The notes: generated by a model not told the origin, from the sequence alone. Shown: positions 1-9,197, counted from the stretch's first letter. The stretch: 14,763 bases of DNA from Discostella pseudostelligera (GCA_036940085.1 JALLBK010000349.1:1-14763), one strand, 5' to 3'. A program made the numbers and translations.

Positions 1-1158
1 TTTCATATCCAGAGTTAGATTCTTCAAACCTGAATCTTTAGTTGCAATGTGTCTCGCGCTCTTCGTTAGATATTCCGAGTAGACGAAACCGGCAGCCTCC
101 CAACGTACTCGCCACCAATCGTCACTAGACATGGACACAGCCACAATCAATACCGTGAGAATTCGGTAGATTCAAGAAGAGATCAGCAAAGACTCGATAA
201 TCAAGAATCACCACTCACTTATGGACCTCGACATGATGCCATCCACCCCAGTTCGAATGTGTTACAAAGATTAATGCAGCCTTCCGAAATGCAGTAATAT
301 AGTTGGGTTGATAATTCCTCCCGACATGTTCTGTGAATTCCACTGCCCAAGCAGCATCGACGGTACGGTCTGGCCACCACGGTCCTCGGGAGAAGTCATG
401 CTCGACCACGTGTTCATTGACGTTGGGCACGATGGATTGCATGACGGCGTCATGACTACCCTCGGCACACTGTACAAATTCCAAGCCGTGTGTGATGAAC
501 CAAGATGTAGATATTCCTCTCCCACATCCAACATCAAGAAGAGATTTGATTCCTAAATAAGTAATCTAAAAGAAATGAACAGAACGACCGTAAGTCAGCA
601 ACTTCTCTCGTGATTAATGATCTCGATTCATCTCAGACCGGAGCGATATGCACATACCATGTATTTCCACAATGATGGTGACACACCCATTGGCTGAAAG
701 AGAAATAACAGCACAGAATTGACGTGAGATAGGTCACAATCAGTTCTGCCATTAATATGTAATTTTGCGCTTACATCGAACTCGGTGAAACCACCCAAAT
801 GAGGTTTGTCGCCCTTGCCTCCATAGATATTGCGATCGATGTTGATGTTTTTCTCCTCTTCTTCGGTTATTCTGATGGAGGGCAAAGCAACCGCCTTGCC
901 ACGGGGTATGGCCATACTGATAGCAGACATGGTATTGTCCGAGCTCGCCCCGCCACGGAGACTCCCATTGGCTGATGATTCCACCGATGAGTTAACCGGT
1001 GGATCGTCATTCCCAAGCGTCATTGTCGCCGATTGGCGGATGGCACGCTCGTGTATGGAGACATTGTTTTGGATCAAGTTCAAACCGAGTAGGATTATAC
1101 AGCAGACGTTGATGAAGGCGCTGACGCTGGCCAATGATAGCCACCGTGGCATGGTCAT
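1..1158 (-). CDS. SAM-dependent methyltransferase with N-terminal membrane anchor (partial, four exons)
   Basis: Four exons are supported: 1158-775, 693-658, 565-219 and 124-1, continuing past the left edge. Together they give 297 in-frame codons. All three introns are GT-AG (81, 92 and 94 nt). The first ATG (1158; another at 1152) is followed by a hydrophobic segment at about residues 6-28, which looks like a signal anchor, then a Ser/Asn-rich stem. The catalytic part contains the class I motif LLDVGCGRGIS, then EGSHDAV, VEHDFSRGPWWP, the acidic FTEHVG and WGGWHHVEV. The motif order fits Rossmann-fold methyltransferases; the substrate is unknown. An anchored enzyme of the secretory pathway is inferred from the N-terminus only. 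The reading frame is open well upstream of 1158, but that part is low-complexity and has no methyltransferase features, so the later ATG was chosen. Exon 2 is only 36 nt but carries the conserved GVSPSLWKYM element. The C-terminus lies outside the window. Confidence 0.82.
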
Positions 1159-1558
1159 GATGATGAACAATGAGTTGAACGGTATGATATTGATATTTGA
1201 TGTTGCACTTTGCTTTGCTATTGCTATTGTTATTGTTGGTCTGGCTGTGGCTTGGAGTTGTGGCAATCTTTTTGTAGGCCGGATTTTACGAGTAAATAAT
1301 ATCGTACTGGCCCGAATTGGCTGATCCTGGTATCTAGATGCATACGTAGGAATAAAATCCAATTCCGGCTTTTTTGAGTCATGTACGGACGAATAAGTCC
1401 GGAACTCCTGCCATATCCTACTCGAGCTTCGAGATACTATGAGATATTGTACCAGACCAGACCAAACGATAGATGATAAAGCGCAGGCAACATTGAACAA
1501 CAATGATTTCTATAAAGGTTTAGCTTTACATACAATCTCGTTTATCATGCATAGTATG
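1159..1558. other. intergenic region upstream of the methyltransferase gene
   Basis: These 400 bases separate the methyltransferase start from the stop codon of the next minus-strand gene. They hold the 5' leader and promoter of the methyltransferase and the 3' end of its neighbour. A small imperfect TTGCTA/TTGTTA run lies near 1215-1240. A TATAAA at 1512-1517 reads on the plus strand, where no plus gene follows. No RNA gene was recognised. The GGCGGGAA element found in the head-to-head promoters is absent. Confidence 0.5.
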
Positions 1559-2560
1559 TTAGTCCACCATGTTGTCATTCTCCCTATGCAATTGAGGAAC
1601 CACCTGGAACTTTTTGTCGGTGAAGTGCAATGTTCTTTTCATCATTCTACGATAGCCTTTCCTTTTCTTACCACCGCCACCAGCGCATTGTGCCTGCAAT
1701 AATTGTGATTTGAATATCTGCTGCCATGGATCCAATTCACCTGGCAGCCAAGAACCAAAGACATGCCGTAGCATCATCAACACCATGAGCTGATAGAACT
1801 TGATTTCCGCTTGATCTTTGCTCAGAGAGTTTGCGTCATTGCGACTGGCAATCGAATTTTTATGGGTATTTTCGTTTGAATCCGAAATCTCGAGAATATC
1901 ATCTGTATCAAATTCACTCTGATTTCCATCGAAACTAGTAGTCAATGCGGAGTACCAATAATTTGCCTCGTCAGGATCGCTCACATCGTCGTCGTCTGCG
2001 TCGTCGTACGCATCGAACAAATTTGGATAGAGAGTGCTATGATCATCCTGTGGAATCGATGATACTATTATTACTGAATCTACCTCTTGAAAGGTAACGA
2101 CCTTTCGCTTTCGGCGTGCAGATGTTGTTGATTCAGGTGAGTTGAGTGCTATCACTCCGATGAAATTATCTTCTTCTGACGAGAAGGATGCATCTACCAG
2201 TTTGATACCGTGAATTATATTTCCATAGAAATAGCGAACAAAGATGAGATTAGCACTTTTGAATGGCGGAGAAAGTTAGTAATGGGCATGCATTTTATCC
2301 AAAAAATCTGTGGTCTCACCGGCTGATCCAGCACTGCACGCCGTCGTCGGAGTGTCAAGTTTCGGTGTATCTTCACTCCCCACCACCGCAACCTTCCCAC
2401 TTGTCGTTGTTACCTTGAGAGGCGGTGCGGTGGAGAAAAAATATTCGTTGTGATAGGATTCATCGTGATCTTGATCCGCATCGTCGGTCGATGCCGACGG
2501 CAACGGTGGACGGCAGTTGAAAATGGGCCACCGCCAATGATTCTTCGGGGTGAGATCCAT
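1559..2560 (-). CDS. unrecognised acidic protein, tandem paralogue A (two exons)
   Basis: Exon 1 is 2560-2320 and starts at the MDLTPKNH codons. The donor is GTGAGA in phase 1. Exon 2 most likely starts at 2175 (TCAG acceptor, matching the position used in paralogue B) and ends with a stop at 1559, giving about 285 aa. An in-frame alternative acceptor at 2193 adds six residues. The protein is Ser/Asp-rich. It has a basic cluster followed by RKVVTF (about residues 101-109), which resembles a nuclear localisation signal joined to an RVxF protein-phosphatase-1 docking motif. After that come an acidic stretch, SDPDEANYWY, a hydrophobic segment, PGELD, a Gly/Lys-rich basic patch and a C-terminal VVPQLHR. 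I do not recognise the family. VTF followed by a conserved WY recalls a pattern I associate with expanded diatom families, but this is recollection and not a search result. The gene lies directly downstream of its paralogue on the same strand. Confidence 0.7.
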
Positions 2561-2992
2561 GACGATGGCGCCTAGACCTAGACAGCCACCTGCCTCTCTG
2601 TACCGATGCGAGCTACTGGAGGAAAGGAGGACCTGCCGGTGATGTCCCCCGCAGCTCTACAGAACGCTACGCCTATTACTACGTGAGAGGTTGATGTTTG
2701 ATGTCGTTGGTCGATGTCCATGGCGGCAAAAGATTGCATGGATAATCGCCCACCACATTCGCCAAAAGACAAGAAGTACGGGCAAAATGGCGGGAAGCAA
2801 GACTACGCACAGACGATAGATGATGATCGATCGAGGCGAAACCTCAACACAGTGTCGGTGAATGAATTAAGAATGAGTGAATTGGCGGATAGGGAAGGGT
2901 CCAAATAAACTTTGTTTTATATTCGTTTTCTACGAACAATCACCATTTCATAGTTCTGGTTATCTCAGCGCATGAATATGGGATTCTCATCA
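2561..2992. other. spacer between tandem paralogues B and A
   Basis: These 432 bases hold the promoter and 5' leader of paralogue A and the 3' end of paralogue B. One AATGGCGGGAAG element lies at 2786-2797, about 230 bases upstream of the A start. Both paralogues share CGTC immediately before ATGGATCTCAC. Short ORFs on both strands here have no recognisable domain and are not annotated. No RNA gene was seen. Confidence 0.45.
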
Positions 2993-3777
2993 TTAATTCA
3001 ACTCAATCACCGGCAGCAGTTCATTCAATGTAGTCTCATCGTCCCTATGCAATTGTGGCACCACCTCAAACTCTTCGTCCGCATTTTCCCATTCTCTATG
3101 TATCAGTTTACGACTTCCCTTTCTCTGAATATTGGATGCACATGAGTCCAATTCACCCGGAAGAATTACCAAGGCCATGAGTTGAAAAAGTTTGACGTCA
3201 AAATCATCTTGTCTCAAGCTCAAGGATGGAAGTGCATCATTGCAATTGACGATTCTATTCGTAAGAAGGGGTTCATTCTTCTTCTCATCCATCTCGGGAA
3301 TAACATACAGATCTCGTCCACTCTGGTTTACATCGACATCGATCGAATCTGCATACCAATAATCAGCGTCGTCTGGATCACTAACTTCGTCATCACCATC
3401 GTAGACATCTAACCGTTCGGTGAAATTGAAATCATTCTCTTTTAGCGGAGAATCAAGTGCATATAGTTTGTGAATTGATATGGTTAGTTAGAAACACCAA
3501 CCGAAGTGCGAGGCATGAGAATTCAATTGTGACAACATGTAGTGTTCTCACCATCTGATGTATCCGTACATGCCGTCGTCGGAGTGTCCAGATGTTCTAC
3601 TTCTTCATCGACAGAAGCAAGCTTGCTTCCTGTCGTCGTCACCTTGAGAGATGACACAGTTGAGAACAAGTCCAGCTCCTTTTCATCGTCGTCGCACAAC
3701 ATTGACGACGATGCCTTCGGTGGACGGCAGCAATCGAAGATGGACCGCCAGCAATGATTCTTCGGTGTGAGATCCAT
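2993..3777 (-). CDS. unrecognised acidic protein, tandem paralogue B (two exons)
   Basis: Exon 1 is 3777-3552 and exon 2 is 3438-2993, giving 223 aa. The 113-nt intron has donor GTGAGA in phase 1 and acceptor AAAAG; a CTAAC branch-like sequence lies about 45 nt upstream of the acceptor. Shared blocks with the downstream neighbour appear in the same order: MDLTPKNH, FST..SLKVTTT, LDTPTTAC, SDPDDADYWY, KLFQLMALV, PGELD and VVPQLHR. The intron position and phase are the same too, so this is a tandem duplication. Compared with A it is shorter by roughly 60 residues. It lacks the basic RRKRK/RVxF region and the Gly/Lys-rich patch, and it has a different C-terminal tail. No catalytic motif or known domain is visible. 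Its start codon faces the plastid-protein gene across 602 bases. Confidence 0.68.
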
Positions 3778-4379
3778 GACGTCTACTGTTCCTTTACTTG
3801 TTCAACGACCAATTAAAAGGAATGGCTGGGAGATAATGTATCTGCCAGAGTTGTATCGGCTATCGGCTATCGGCTATCGATTCTGTCGCTATGGTATGGT
3901 ATCATCAGCATTCATGGTCGTAGATAGTGTCGTTGCATGCATTTCTGTAGTGTCGGTGTCGGAAAAGAAAGGTCGTTGGCAAGTCGCCGAACGACGGGTT
4001 TGATAATCGCTGATAAAGATGCAGTCTGACGTCATTGGATCTTTGACGCCAGCAGCTGTTTCTGACGACAGACAGGCACAAAGATCGCAAAGATACGGCG
4101 GGAAAGCTGAGTCGACGGCACGGCCGGGGCCGCACCCACAAAATCAACACGTGTCATGTGCAGAATTCGAATGCAGCCGGCAAATCATTCTGCTTCTGCT
4201 TCCACTTCTTCCGATTCCATCATAATATTATCGACAAACATTCCGATATCCAGCACTGCGCTGCGATTGTCATTGTTTTCATTACCCAGAAACTCGTATT
4301 CTGAACTCGTGGTCTCATAGTCCAATTATCATCCGTCCCATATCGGTTGCGCCAGTATCTGTTTCAGTACCATCGACAA
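3778..4379. promoter_or_regulatory. head-to-head promoter region with CRE-like, G-box and E2F-like elements
   Basis: This is the shared upstream region of paralogue B and the plastid-protein gene. It contains TGACGTCA (4027-4034), TGACGC (4044-4049) and TGACGA (4063-4068), spaced 17 and 19 bases apart. TGACGT/TGACGC elements are known as CO2/cAMP-responsive bZIP sites in the Phaeodactylum carbonic anhydrase promoter. A TACGGCGGGAAAG element lies at 4094-4106, and a palindromic ACACGTGT (G-box core) at 4147-4154. A TATCGGC 7-mer repeat lies at 3854-3879. Activity of any of these sites is inference from sequence only. Confidence 0.4.
3854..3879. repeat. TATCGGC tandem repeat, about 3.7 units
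   Basis: Three exact 7-base TATCGGC units plus a partial TATCG run from 3854 to 3879. A short TATGG/TATGG repeat follows near 3891-3902. It looks like a simple replication-slippage microsatellite in the promoter spacer, possibly length-polymorphic. Confidence 0.85.
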
Positions 4380-5977
4380 ATGAAGCTCTCCATTTCATTG
4401 ATCTCCTTCCTCGCCATCGCCGGCGTAGGCGCCTTTGCACCCTACCGTGCCACTCCGTCCCACCTCCCACCTACTAGCAGTAGCAGTAGTACCAGCCTCA
4501 ACCAATTTGGCAAGCTTGGATTCGACGCCAGCAATCTCTACTACACCCCCGAGGAGGAACAAGCTATCCAAACACAAAACGAAATAGCTGCCTATCTCAT
4601 CGAATTACGCAGTAAGCGCGAGAACAAAAACATTGTCCTACGTTCGAACTTGGGCAAGACTGTACTCATCTCGGGATTTGAGCCCACTGATCCATCGGCA
4701 TCGGAAGTCCTTGACTTTTTGAATGATGAAGACTCACCTCATTTTGGATTTAGCAATATTTTTGTCACTGCTCCCGATTTGAAGGTGGCAAAGAAACGCC
4801 TTATTGGGCGCAATGCACGATACACTGGATTGTTGGATAAGTTGGATTTTATTGAGGGTGAATCATCTTCGTCTATCCCCACTGTGGAGCAATTGGCAGA
4901 TGTGTCGTCGTGGATATCTCATGTCGGTGGGGGAGATCAGATGATGAGCCAACTTGCGTCGATTGCGGATGTTGCCGAGAAAGCAGAGAGTGTGAAGAAT
5001 GTGGCCATTTTGATCAGTGGAGCAAATGGTGTTGGAGTTGATGCCATTAAAGAAGCGGAGGATATGTTGAAAAGCAAGGCAACTACGTTTGCCTACACCC
5101 TATTGATTGTTCCAGAGTGGAACAATGAACCGGAGGCATTGTGCGCCTATGGCATTGCGAATGCTTCTGATTTAGATTCTGCACCATTTCAGGAGGGTGA
5201 GACATTCTCGCGTGAGGAGAGTTTGCGCATCCTCACTGAATGTTTGGCAATTGATCAAGCTGCTGGGAAATGCGTGGTCGCGAACGCTGCCAAGGAGACG
5301 AATAGTTTGGAAAATATGCTGATTCAAAGTATGAGAGAAATTGGATTCAAGAGAATTGAAGAAGTTGAGCATATGGTCACGGTTGGTGCGAAGGTATGTA
5401 CTATTTTTCTGAAGTGCGTCCCGGTTGCATTATTGTCGCGTATTGTTGATTCAGCACTGACTGACAAATTTGCATCCCCACATTATCTGGTCGTCATCAT
5501 TTCATATAGGGTTACACTGGCATGATCGCTGAGCGGGAAAGTGGATCTGCATGGGAGATGGCTCCCGAGCCATCTGACGAAGAAAAGGCCGGCTGGGCAA
5601 AAACGAAAGAAGAACAAGACGAGATCAACCGTCAGAAGCAGCTCGAGATACGAAAACAAAATGAACTCAAGAAAATGGCGACCGAATGGGCTCAACGCGA
5701 ATATCTCCGTAAGCAGCTCAAATTTCATGTCAATCTCAGTGAGGAGGAATTCATCGAGGTCATTTGGGATCGGGCGATGTTTGAGGCTGATCTTAAGTAT
5801 CGGACGATGCAGGGTCAGGCCGTGAATGAGAGCGAGGATCGAAAGAAGTTTAAGGAAGCGCAGGAGAAGAAGAAGGCGGATGCGTACAAGAAAGAGCAGG
5901 AGAGGTGGAAGAAGTTGCAAATGGGGGATCTTGAGCCGGCGGAGGAGAAGAAGCCTATTACTTTCGGTGGGTTTTGA
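4380..5977 (+). CDS. plastid-targeted protein of unknown function (two exons, 493 aa)
   Basis: Exon 1 is 4380-5393 and exon 2 is 5510-5977. The 116-nt phase-0 intron has GTATGT and ATATAG ends. The start is the ATG at 4380, because the upstream extension of the frame has no ATG. Residues 1-18 form a signal peptide ending at VGA, with FAP at +1, and a Ser/Thr/Pro-rich, acid-poor segment follows; this is the diatom bipartite plastid presequence. The mature part begins with GKTVLISGFEP, which recalls the first strand of a nucleotide-binding Rossmann fold, though without a clear glycine motif. Later segments include VAILISGANGVG and CVVANAAKE. From about residue 360 the protein is highly charged and predicted helical, with conserved-looking MATEWAQREYLRKQL and WDRAMFEADLKYRTM, ending in a Lys/Glu-rich tail. 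I do not recognise the family; a photosynthesis-assembly or nucleotide-binding role would be a guess. The mature protein is probably stromal. Confidence 0.85.
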
Positions 5978-6311
5978 GCTCGACGTAGTGAATCGGTTGC
6001 GTAATGAATTGAAGCGAGGATACTGCAAACAAAGACTCCCAAGGTTTTTTCAGCTGCGGTTAAATCAACGAGCTAGGTGGTTTGGTTTGGGCTTCAAATG
6101 CAGGATCTGGTGCCAGCTCGCCGCCCATATGGTTTGAATGGACATCGGAATCATGATGTGTGGCTGATGACATGTCCAGAGAATGTTTGACAGGACCGAA
6201 AGAAGCAGAGTCATATAAATTAGACTAACTGAATGCTATGTACTCCGCAGCACTTGGCATACAGGCTCCTGACCATCTTCTATGAAATTCTCTGCTGTTC
6301 TATGCACATGA
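5978..6311. other. convergent 3' intergenic region
   Basis: These 334 bases lie between the stop codons of the plastid protein (plus) and the cyclophilin (minus). They should contain both 3' UTRs and polyadenylation sites. No ORF with recognisable similarity, no RNA gene, no strong hairpin and no repeat was seen. A CATATAAATTAG stretch near 6211 is AT-rich but no gene start follows it. Confidence 0.5.
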
Positions 6312-6947
6312 TCAGAGTTCCCCACATTGGACTATCCTCAGCGGAAATCTAGGTCGATTTGCTCCTCCTTTAGTGGGCACTGCCTCGCACTTTCGTACCG
6401 TCATCATGCTCTCACCTCCTGCATCATCCAACACTTTGCCAAACACAACATGCTTCCCATCTAACCATTCCGCATTTTTGCAGGTGATGTAAAATTGGCA
6501 GCCGTTTGAGTTTGGGCCTGAGTTTGCCATACACAACATGCCTGGTCTATCATGCCTATGTGCTGTTAAATTTTCATCTGAAAACGTCGATGTCCCATAG
6601 ATGCACATCTTTCCCGTCCCATCATTGTTCAAAAAGTCGCCACCTTGAAGCATAAAGTCTTTGATCACCCTATGAAAGGTCGAGTTTTTGTATCCCAGAG
6701 GAGCACGTGTCACAGGATCAGTGTATTCTCCAGTACAAAATTGACGAAAATTCTCGCATGTTTTGGGACAATCATTGACGAATAATTCCAACTTGATCCG
6801 ACCCAATGGCTTGCCGCCGCCGCTACTACCATCGGCAGCAGCATCGTCTGTTCCTCCGCCGCCAAGTGCCACGTCGAAAAATACCACTTTGTTGCCTCGA
6901 TTGATGGCTTCAATAATCGCGGGATCGGGTCCGGTTGGGTTTTGCAT
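6312..6947 (-). CDS. PPIH: cyclophilin H-type peptidyl-prolyl cis-trans isomerase
   Basis: A single exon of 211 aa starting at the ATG at 6947. The whole cyclophilin fold is present: [30 protein letters not shown] (93-Arg, 98-Phe and 101-Gln match the catalytic Arg55, Phe60 and Gln63 of CypA), [13 protein letters not shown], and [11 protein letters not shown] (161-Trp and 166-His match Trp121 and His126). CypA Phe113 is replaced by Tyr153. [15 protein letters not shown] and NGCQF resemble human PPIH (USA-CYP) more than CypA. PPIH binds the U4/U6 snRNP Prp4-Prp3 complex during splicing, so a nuclear role is expected from the family. The protein is longer than the usual ~177 aa because of an N-terminal extension and a Gly/Asp/Ala-rich insertion (about residues 29-46) between the first two strands. 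No targeting peptide is visible. Confidence 0.93.
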   Translation of the reverse strand: MQNPTGPDPAIIEAINRGNKVVFFDVALGGGGTDDAAADGSSGGGKPLGRIKLELFVNDCPKTCENFRQFCTGEYTDPVTRAPLGYKNSTFHRVIKDFMLQGGDFLNNDGTGKMCIYGTSTFSDENLTAHRHDRPGMLCMANSGPNSNGCQFYITCKNAEWLDGKHVVFGKVLDDAGGESMMTVRKCEAVPTKGGANRPRFPLRIVQCGEL

Positions 6948-7579
6948 GTTGTTACCTTTGTAATGAGGATGACGGGGATATTGATACTGATGGTATCGTT
7001 GTGAACGCGGAGTAGCGAGGGGTTACTGTAGGGAGCGAGAGGGTATCGATGGTGATACGTCGGAGGCAGGCTGCAGGCGGATGAATGGAAGTGGCAATAG
7101 TAGGCGAAGGTGAAGGTAGGGGCGGGATGAGATAAGAGCGGATCGAATGATATTGTAGCTAAAGGCTGCTATTCTACGGGCAGGGACCGGGAGGAGGAGG
7201 ACGGAGGCGGCAGGCGGAAGTCCCCGTCCATCCGGGCGGGAAGCTGGGGAAGGCTCAAATAATATTGCGGCGGGAAGGATCATGTTGAAGCGAAAGATCC
7301 AAGGATACCTGTCTATTATTCGGAAAGATACTTATGAAATTTCAAAATTAAGAAAGATACTTAACAGAAGCAACGACGGACAAATTCCAGGTGGAGGCAG
7401 TCGCAGCCGGACATCAGACATCAACACCCGTCGGTCGGTCACCCTCTCCATCTCCATGCCAACTCCATCTCGCTCCCATCACATCACCAATCACCAATCA
7501 CCACCATCGCCGAGATCACCGCGACGATCACAATCATGAGCTCGATCGCCATGACCAGGAGGATGATACCGGCGGCGGA
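6948..7579. promoter_or_regulatory. head-to-head promoter region of the cyclophilin and EEP genes
   Basis: These 632 bases separate two divergent start codons. Two GGCGGGAAG elements lie at 7235-7243 and 7269-7277. Downstream, a duplicated 12-mer GAAAGATACTTA (7323-7334 and 7352-7363) flanks a GAAATTTC palindrome (7336-7343). The last 130 bases before the EEP start are pyrimidine-rich with an ATCACCA microsatellite (about 7484-7508), as in a 5' leader. Short ORFs here have biased composition and no domain. A 15-codon upstream ORF at 7536-7583 is listed separately. Confidence 0.4.
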
Positions 7580-7583
7580 ATGA
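7536..7583 (+). promoter_or_regulatory. short upstream ORF overlapping the EEP start codon
   Basis: An ATG at 7536 opens a 15-codon frame whose TGA stop (7581-7583) overlaps the proposed EEP start ATG (7580-7582) as ATGA. If both lie on the same transcript, main-ORF translation would need leaky scanning or termination-coupled reinitiation. An unseen upstream splice could instead remove it. The transcript start is not known. Confidence 0.35.
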
Positions 7584-9197
7584 GGCCATGCCAACACTTA
7601 GTCTATCCGGCAACACTGCCACGCATACCAGAATCACTCTCGGTATTGGTGAGTTTCGTTCATATTTGGCTGATGTAGTCATTAGTAATTACTTACCTAT
7701 AATCAGATCATGGCCATGAATGTTTCGCACTCACCTCTTTCTGTTCATGCATCACAATTCATCCGCAGAGTTACAATGTTTTACTCCCGAATAGCCAAGA
7801 TGGATGGTGGCTGTACAAAATGTATCTGCCTCCTCTCAGTACTGATCAGGAAATATTTGCAACTTGGGACTATCGCAAATCACTCCTTCGAGATAGAATC
7901 GGGCTCATTGATGCCGACGTAGTCTGTCTTCAAGAAGTGTCACCGCTTTCCTTCGAAACAGATTTTGCTTTCATGAATGATGAGTTGGGATATGATGGTG
8001 TGGAGCTCTTCAAGAAAGGGCGGTTTCGTCCAGCTACGTTTTGGAAGAAGGATCGGGTTGCACTCGCGATTCCTCCACAGCATAAAGATCGAACAATGCT
8101 TACTTCGTTTAGACTCCTTGATGGCGGAAGTAGTACGCAAACCAATGATGATGAGTATTGGCATGTACTGAATTGTCACCTCCAGGCAGGGAAACAAGGT
8201 GGAAGACGCGTGCGACAAATGGTGGAAGGAATAACAACATCGTTCAAAACAGCGAAGAACATGCTGAAAGGTACGCGTGGTGCTGAACTGTCATTTTTGA
8301 CATTGCGATCATTATTTGATGTTGACTCATTATGCGTACATCTATTTCTGACAAACGATAGAGAAAGATCCAGAAAATCTGAAGCTGATAGTTTGTGGTG
8401 ATTTCAATGGAGGACATGAGTCGGGGGCAGTTCAATATCTCGAGAGTGGATCCATAGGACCTGACTTCCTGGAAGATGGTGATCAGGTCACATCGAAAGA
8501 GAAGGTTCTTACCATTCCTCCATTAATGGATGCAGTCTTGGCTAGTTCGATTGATAGAGAAGGAGATCCACCTGCAACCCTTGTTGTTCCAGAGATAATA
8601 TCACTCATGATCAATCAAAAGGACGCTGAAACTGCGTATACCGACCCGCAGTTTACAAAAGACGTACTCGATAGATTCCACAGGATATACTACAGATTTG
8701 CAACAACTCATACACCAGATGAATCGAGGAAAATGCAGATGGGAAAAGCAGATGTTGAGCGTTGGTTGACTATCGTCAATCTCCGTGTTGGCCGTGGTAC
8801 AGAATTCAGGAATGCCGCGAAACTTATGGGCTGGGTTGACCCATCGGTTGAGAGTGCTGAAGAGATGGGTGGTGATTTACGTCCTCCAATATTTATTCCT
8901 GACGATGGTATATTAACATTGGAGAATTTTGTATCCGTTTACCTTGATGAGTTGCGTCAAGGAAAGTTTTGGGGCATCGCATGGGATCTAGCTGCGCTAG
9001 GAGAGCCGCTTGCCGTGAAGGATGTCTTTCGGGCTCGATATGATCGAATTTATTGCAGTCAATCACTAGAGCCGGCAGCTACATTGGATACTCTCTCCGA
9101 AGCCGCCTGTCCTAACGAATTTGAACCTAGCGACCATCTACCAGTTTGTGCATCCTTTTGTAGAAGGAATGAGAGAGATACTTACAAACAGCTATAA
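7580..9197 (+). CDS. endonuclease/exonuclease/phosphatase (EEP) family protein with internal insertion (three exons)
   Basis: Exons 7580-7648, 7769-8270 and 8362-9197 give 468 aa. The introns are 120 nt (phase 0) and 91 nt (phase 1), both GT-AG. Splicing exon 1 to exon 2 creates SLSVLSYNVLLPNS, the first EEP strand with its metal-site Asn, which supports the model. The other catalytic motifs follow in order: CLQEVSP (Glu79), LNCHLQAG (His160), CGDFNGG (Asp204, Asn206), YDRIYCS and PSDHLPV (Asp448, His449). All metal and catalytic residues are intact, so a Mg-dependent phosphodiesterase acting on nucleic acid or a phosphoester is expected; the substrate is not predictable. Between CGDFNGG and YDRIY sits an extra segment of about 150 residues whose DDGILTLENF and GKADVERW parts look like degenerate EF-hands. 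The start at 7580 is the first in-frame ATG of exon 1. No targeting peptide is seen. The gene converges with the PH-domain gene, with 59 bases between the stop codons. Confidence 0.88.

Noticed and set aside
830..1324. 164-aa plus-strand ORF opposite the methyltransferase gene
   Set aside because: It is the antisense shadow of exon 1 and 5' sequence; no domain or signal peptide, and the opposite strand has clear homology.
1512..1517. TATAAA as a promoter
   Set aside because: It reads on the plus strand and no plus-strand gene starts downstream within a reasonable distance.
2714..2908. 64-aa plus-strand ORF between the tandem paralogues
   Set aside because: Short, hydrophilic, no recognisable domain, and it lies in the promoter of paralogue A.
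5483..6028. 181-aa minus-strand Leu/Arg-rich ORF
   Set aside because: Antisense to the Lys/Glu-rich exon 2 of the plastid protein; complementing GAA/AAG codons yields Leu/Phe-rich sequence automatically.
7023..7283. 86-aa minus-strand ORF upstream of the cyclophilin
   Set aside because: Low-complexity Pro/Leu/Ser/Arg composition from GC-rich promoter sequence; no splice link to the cyclophilin, which has its own good start.
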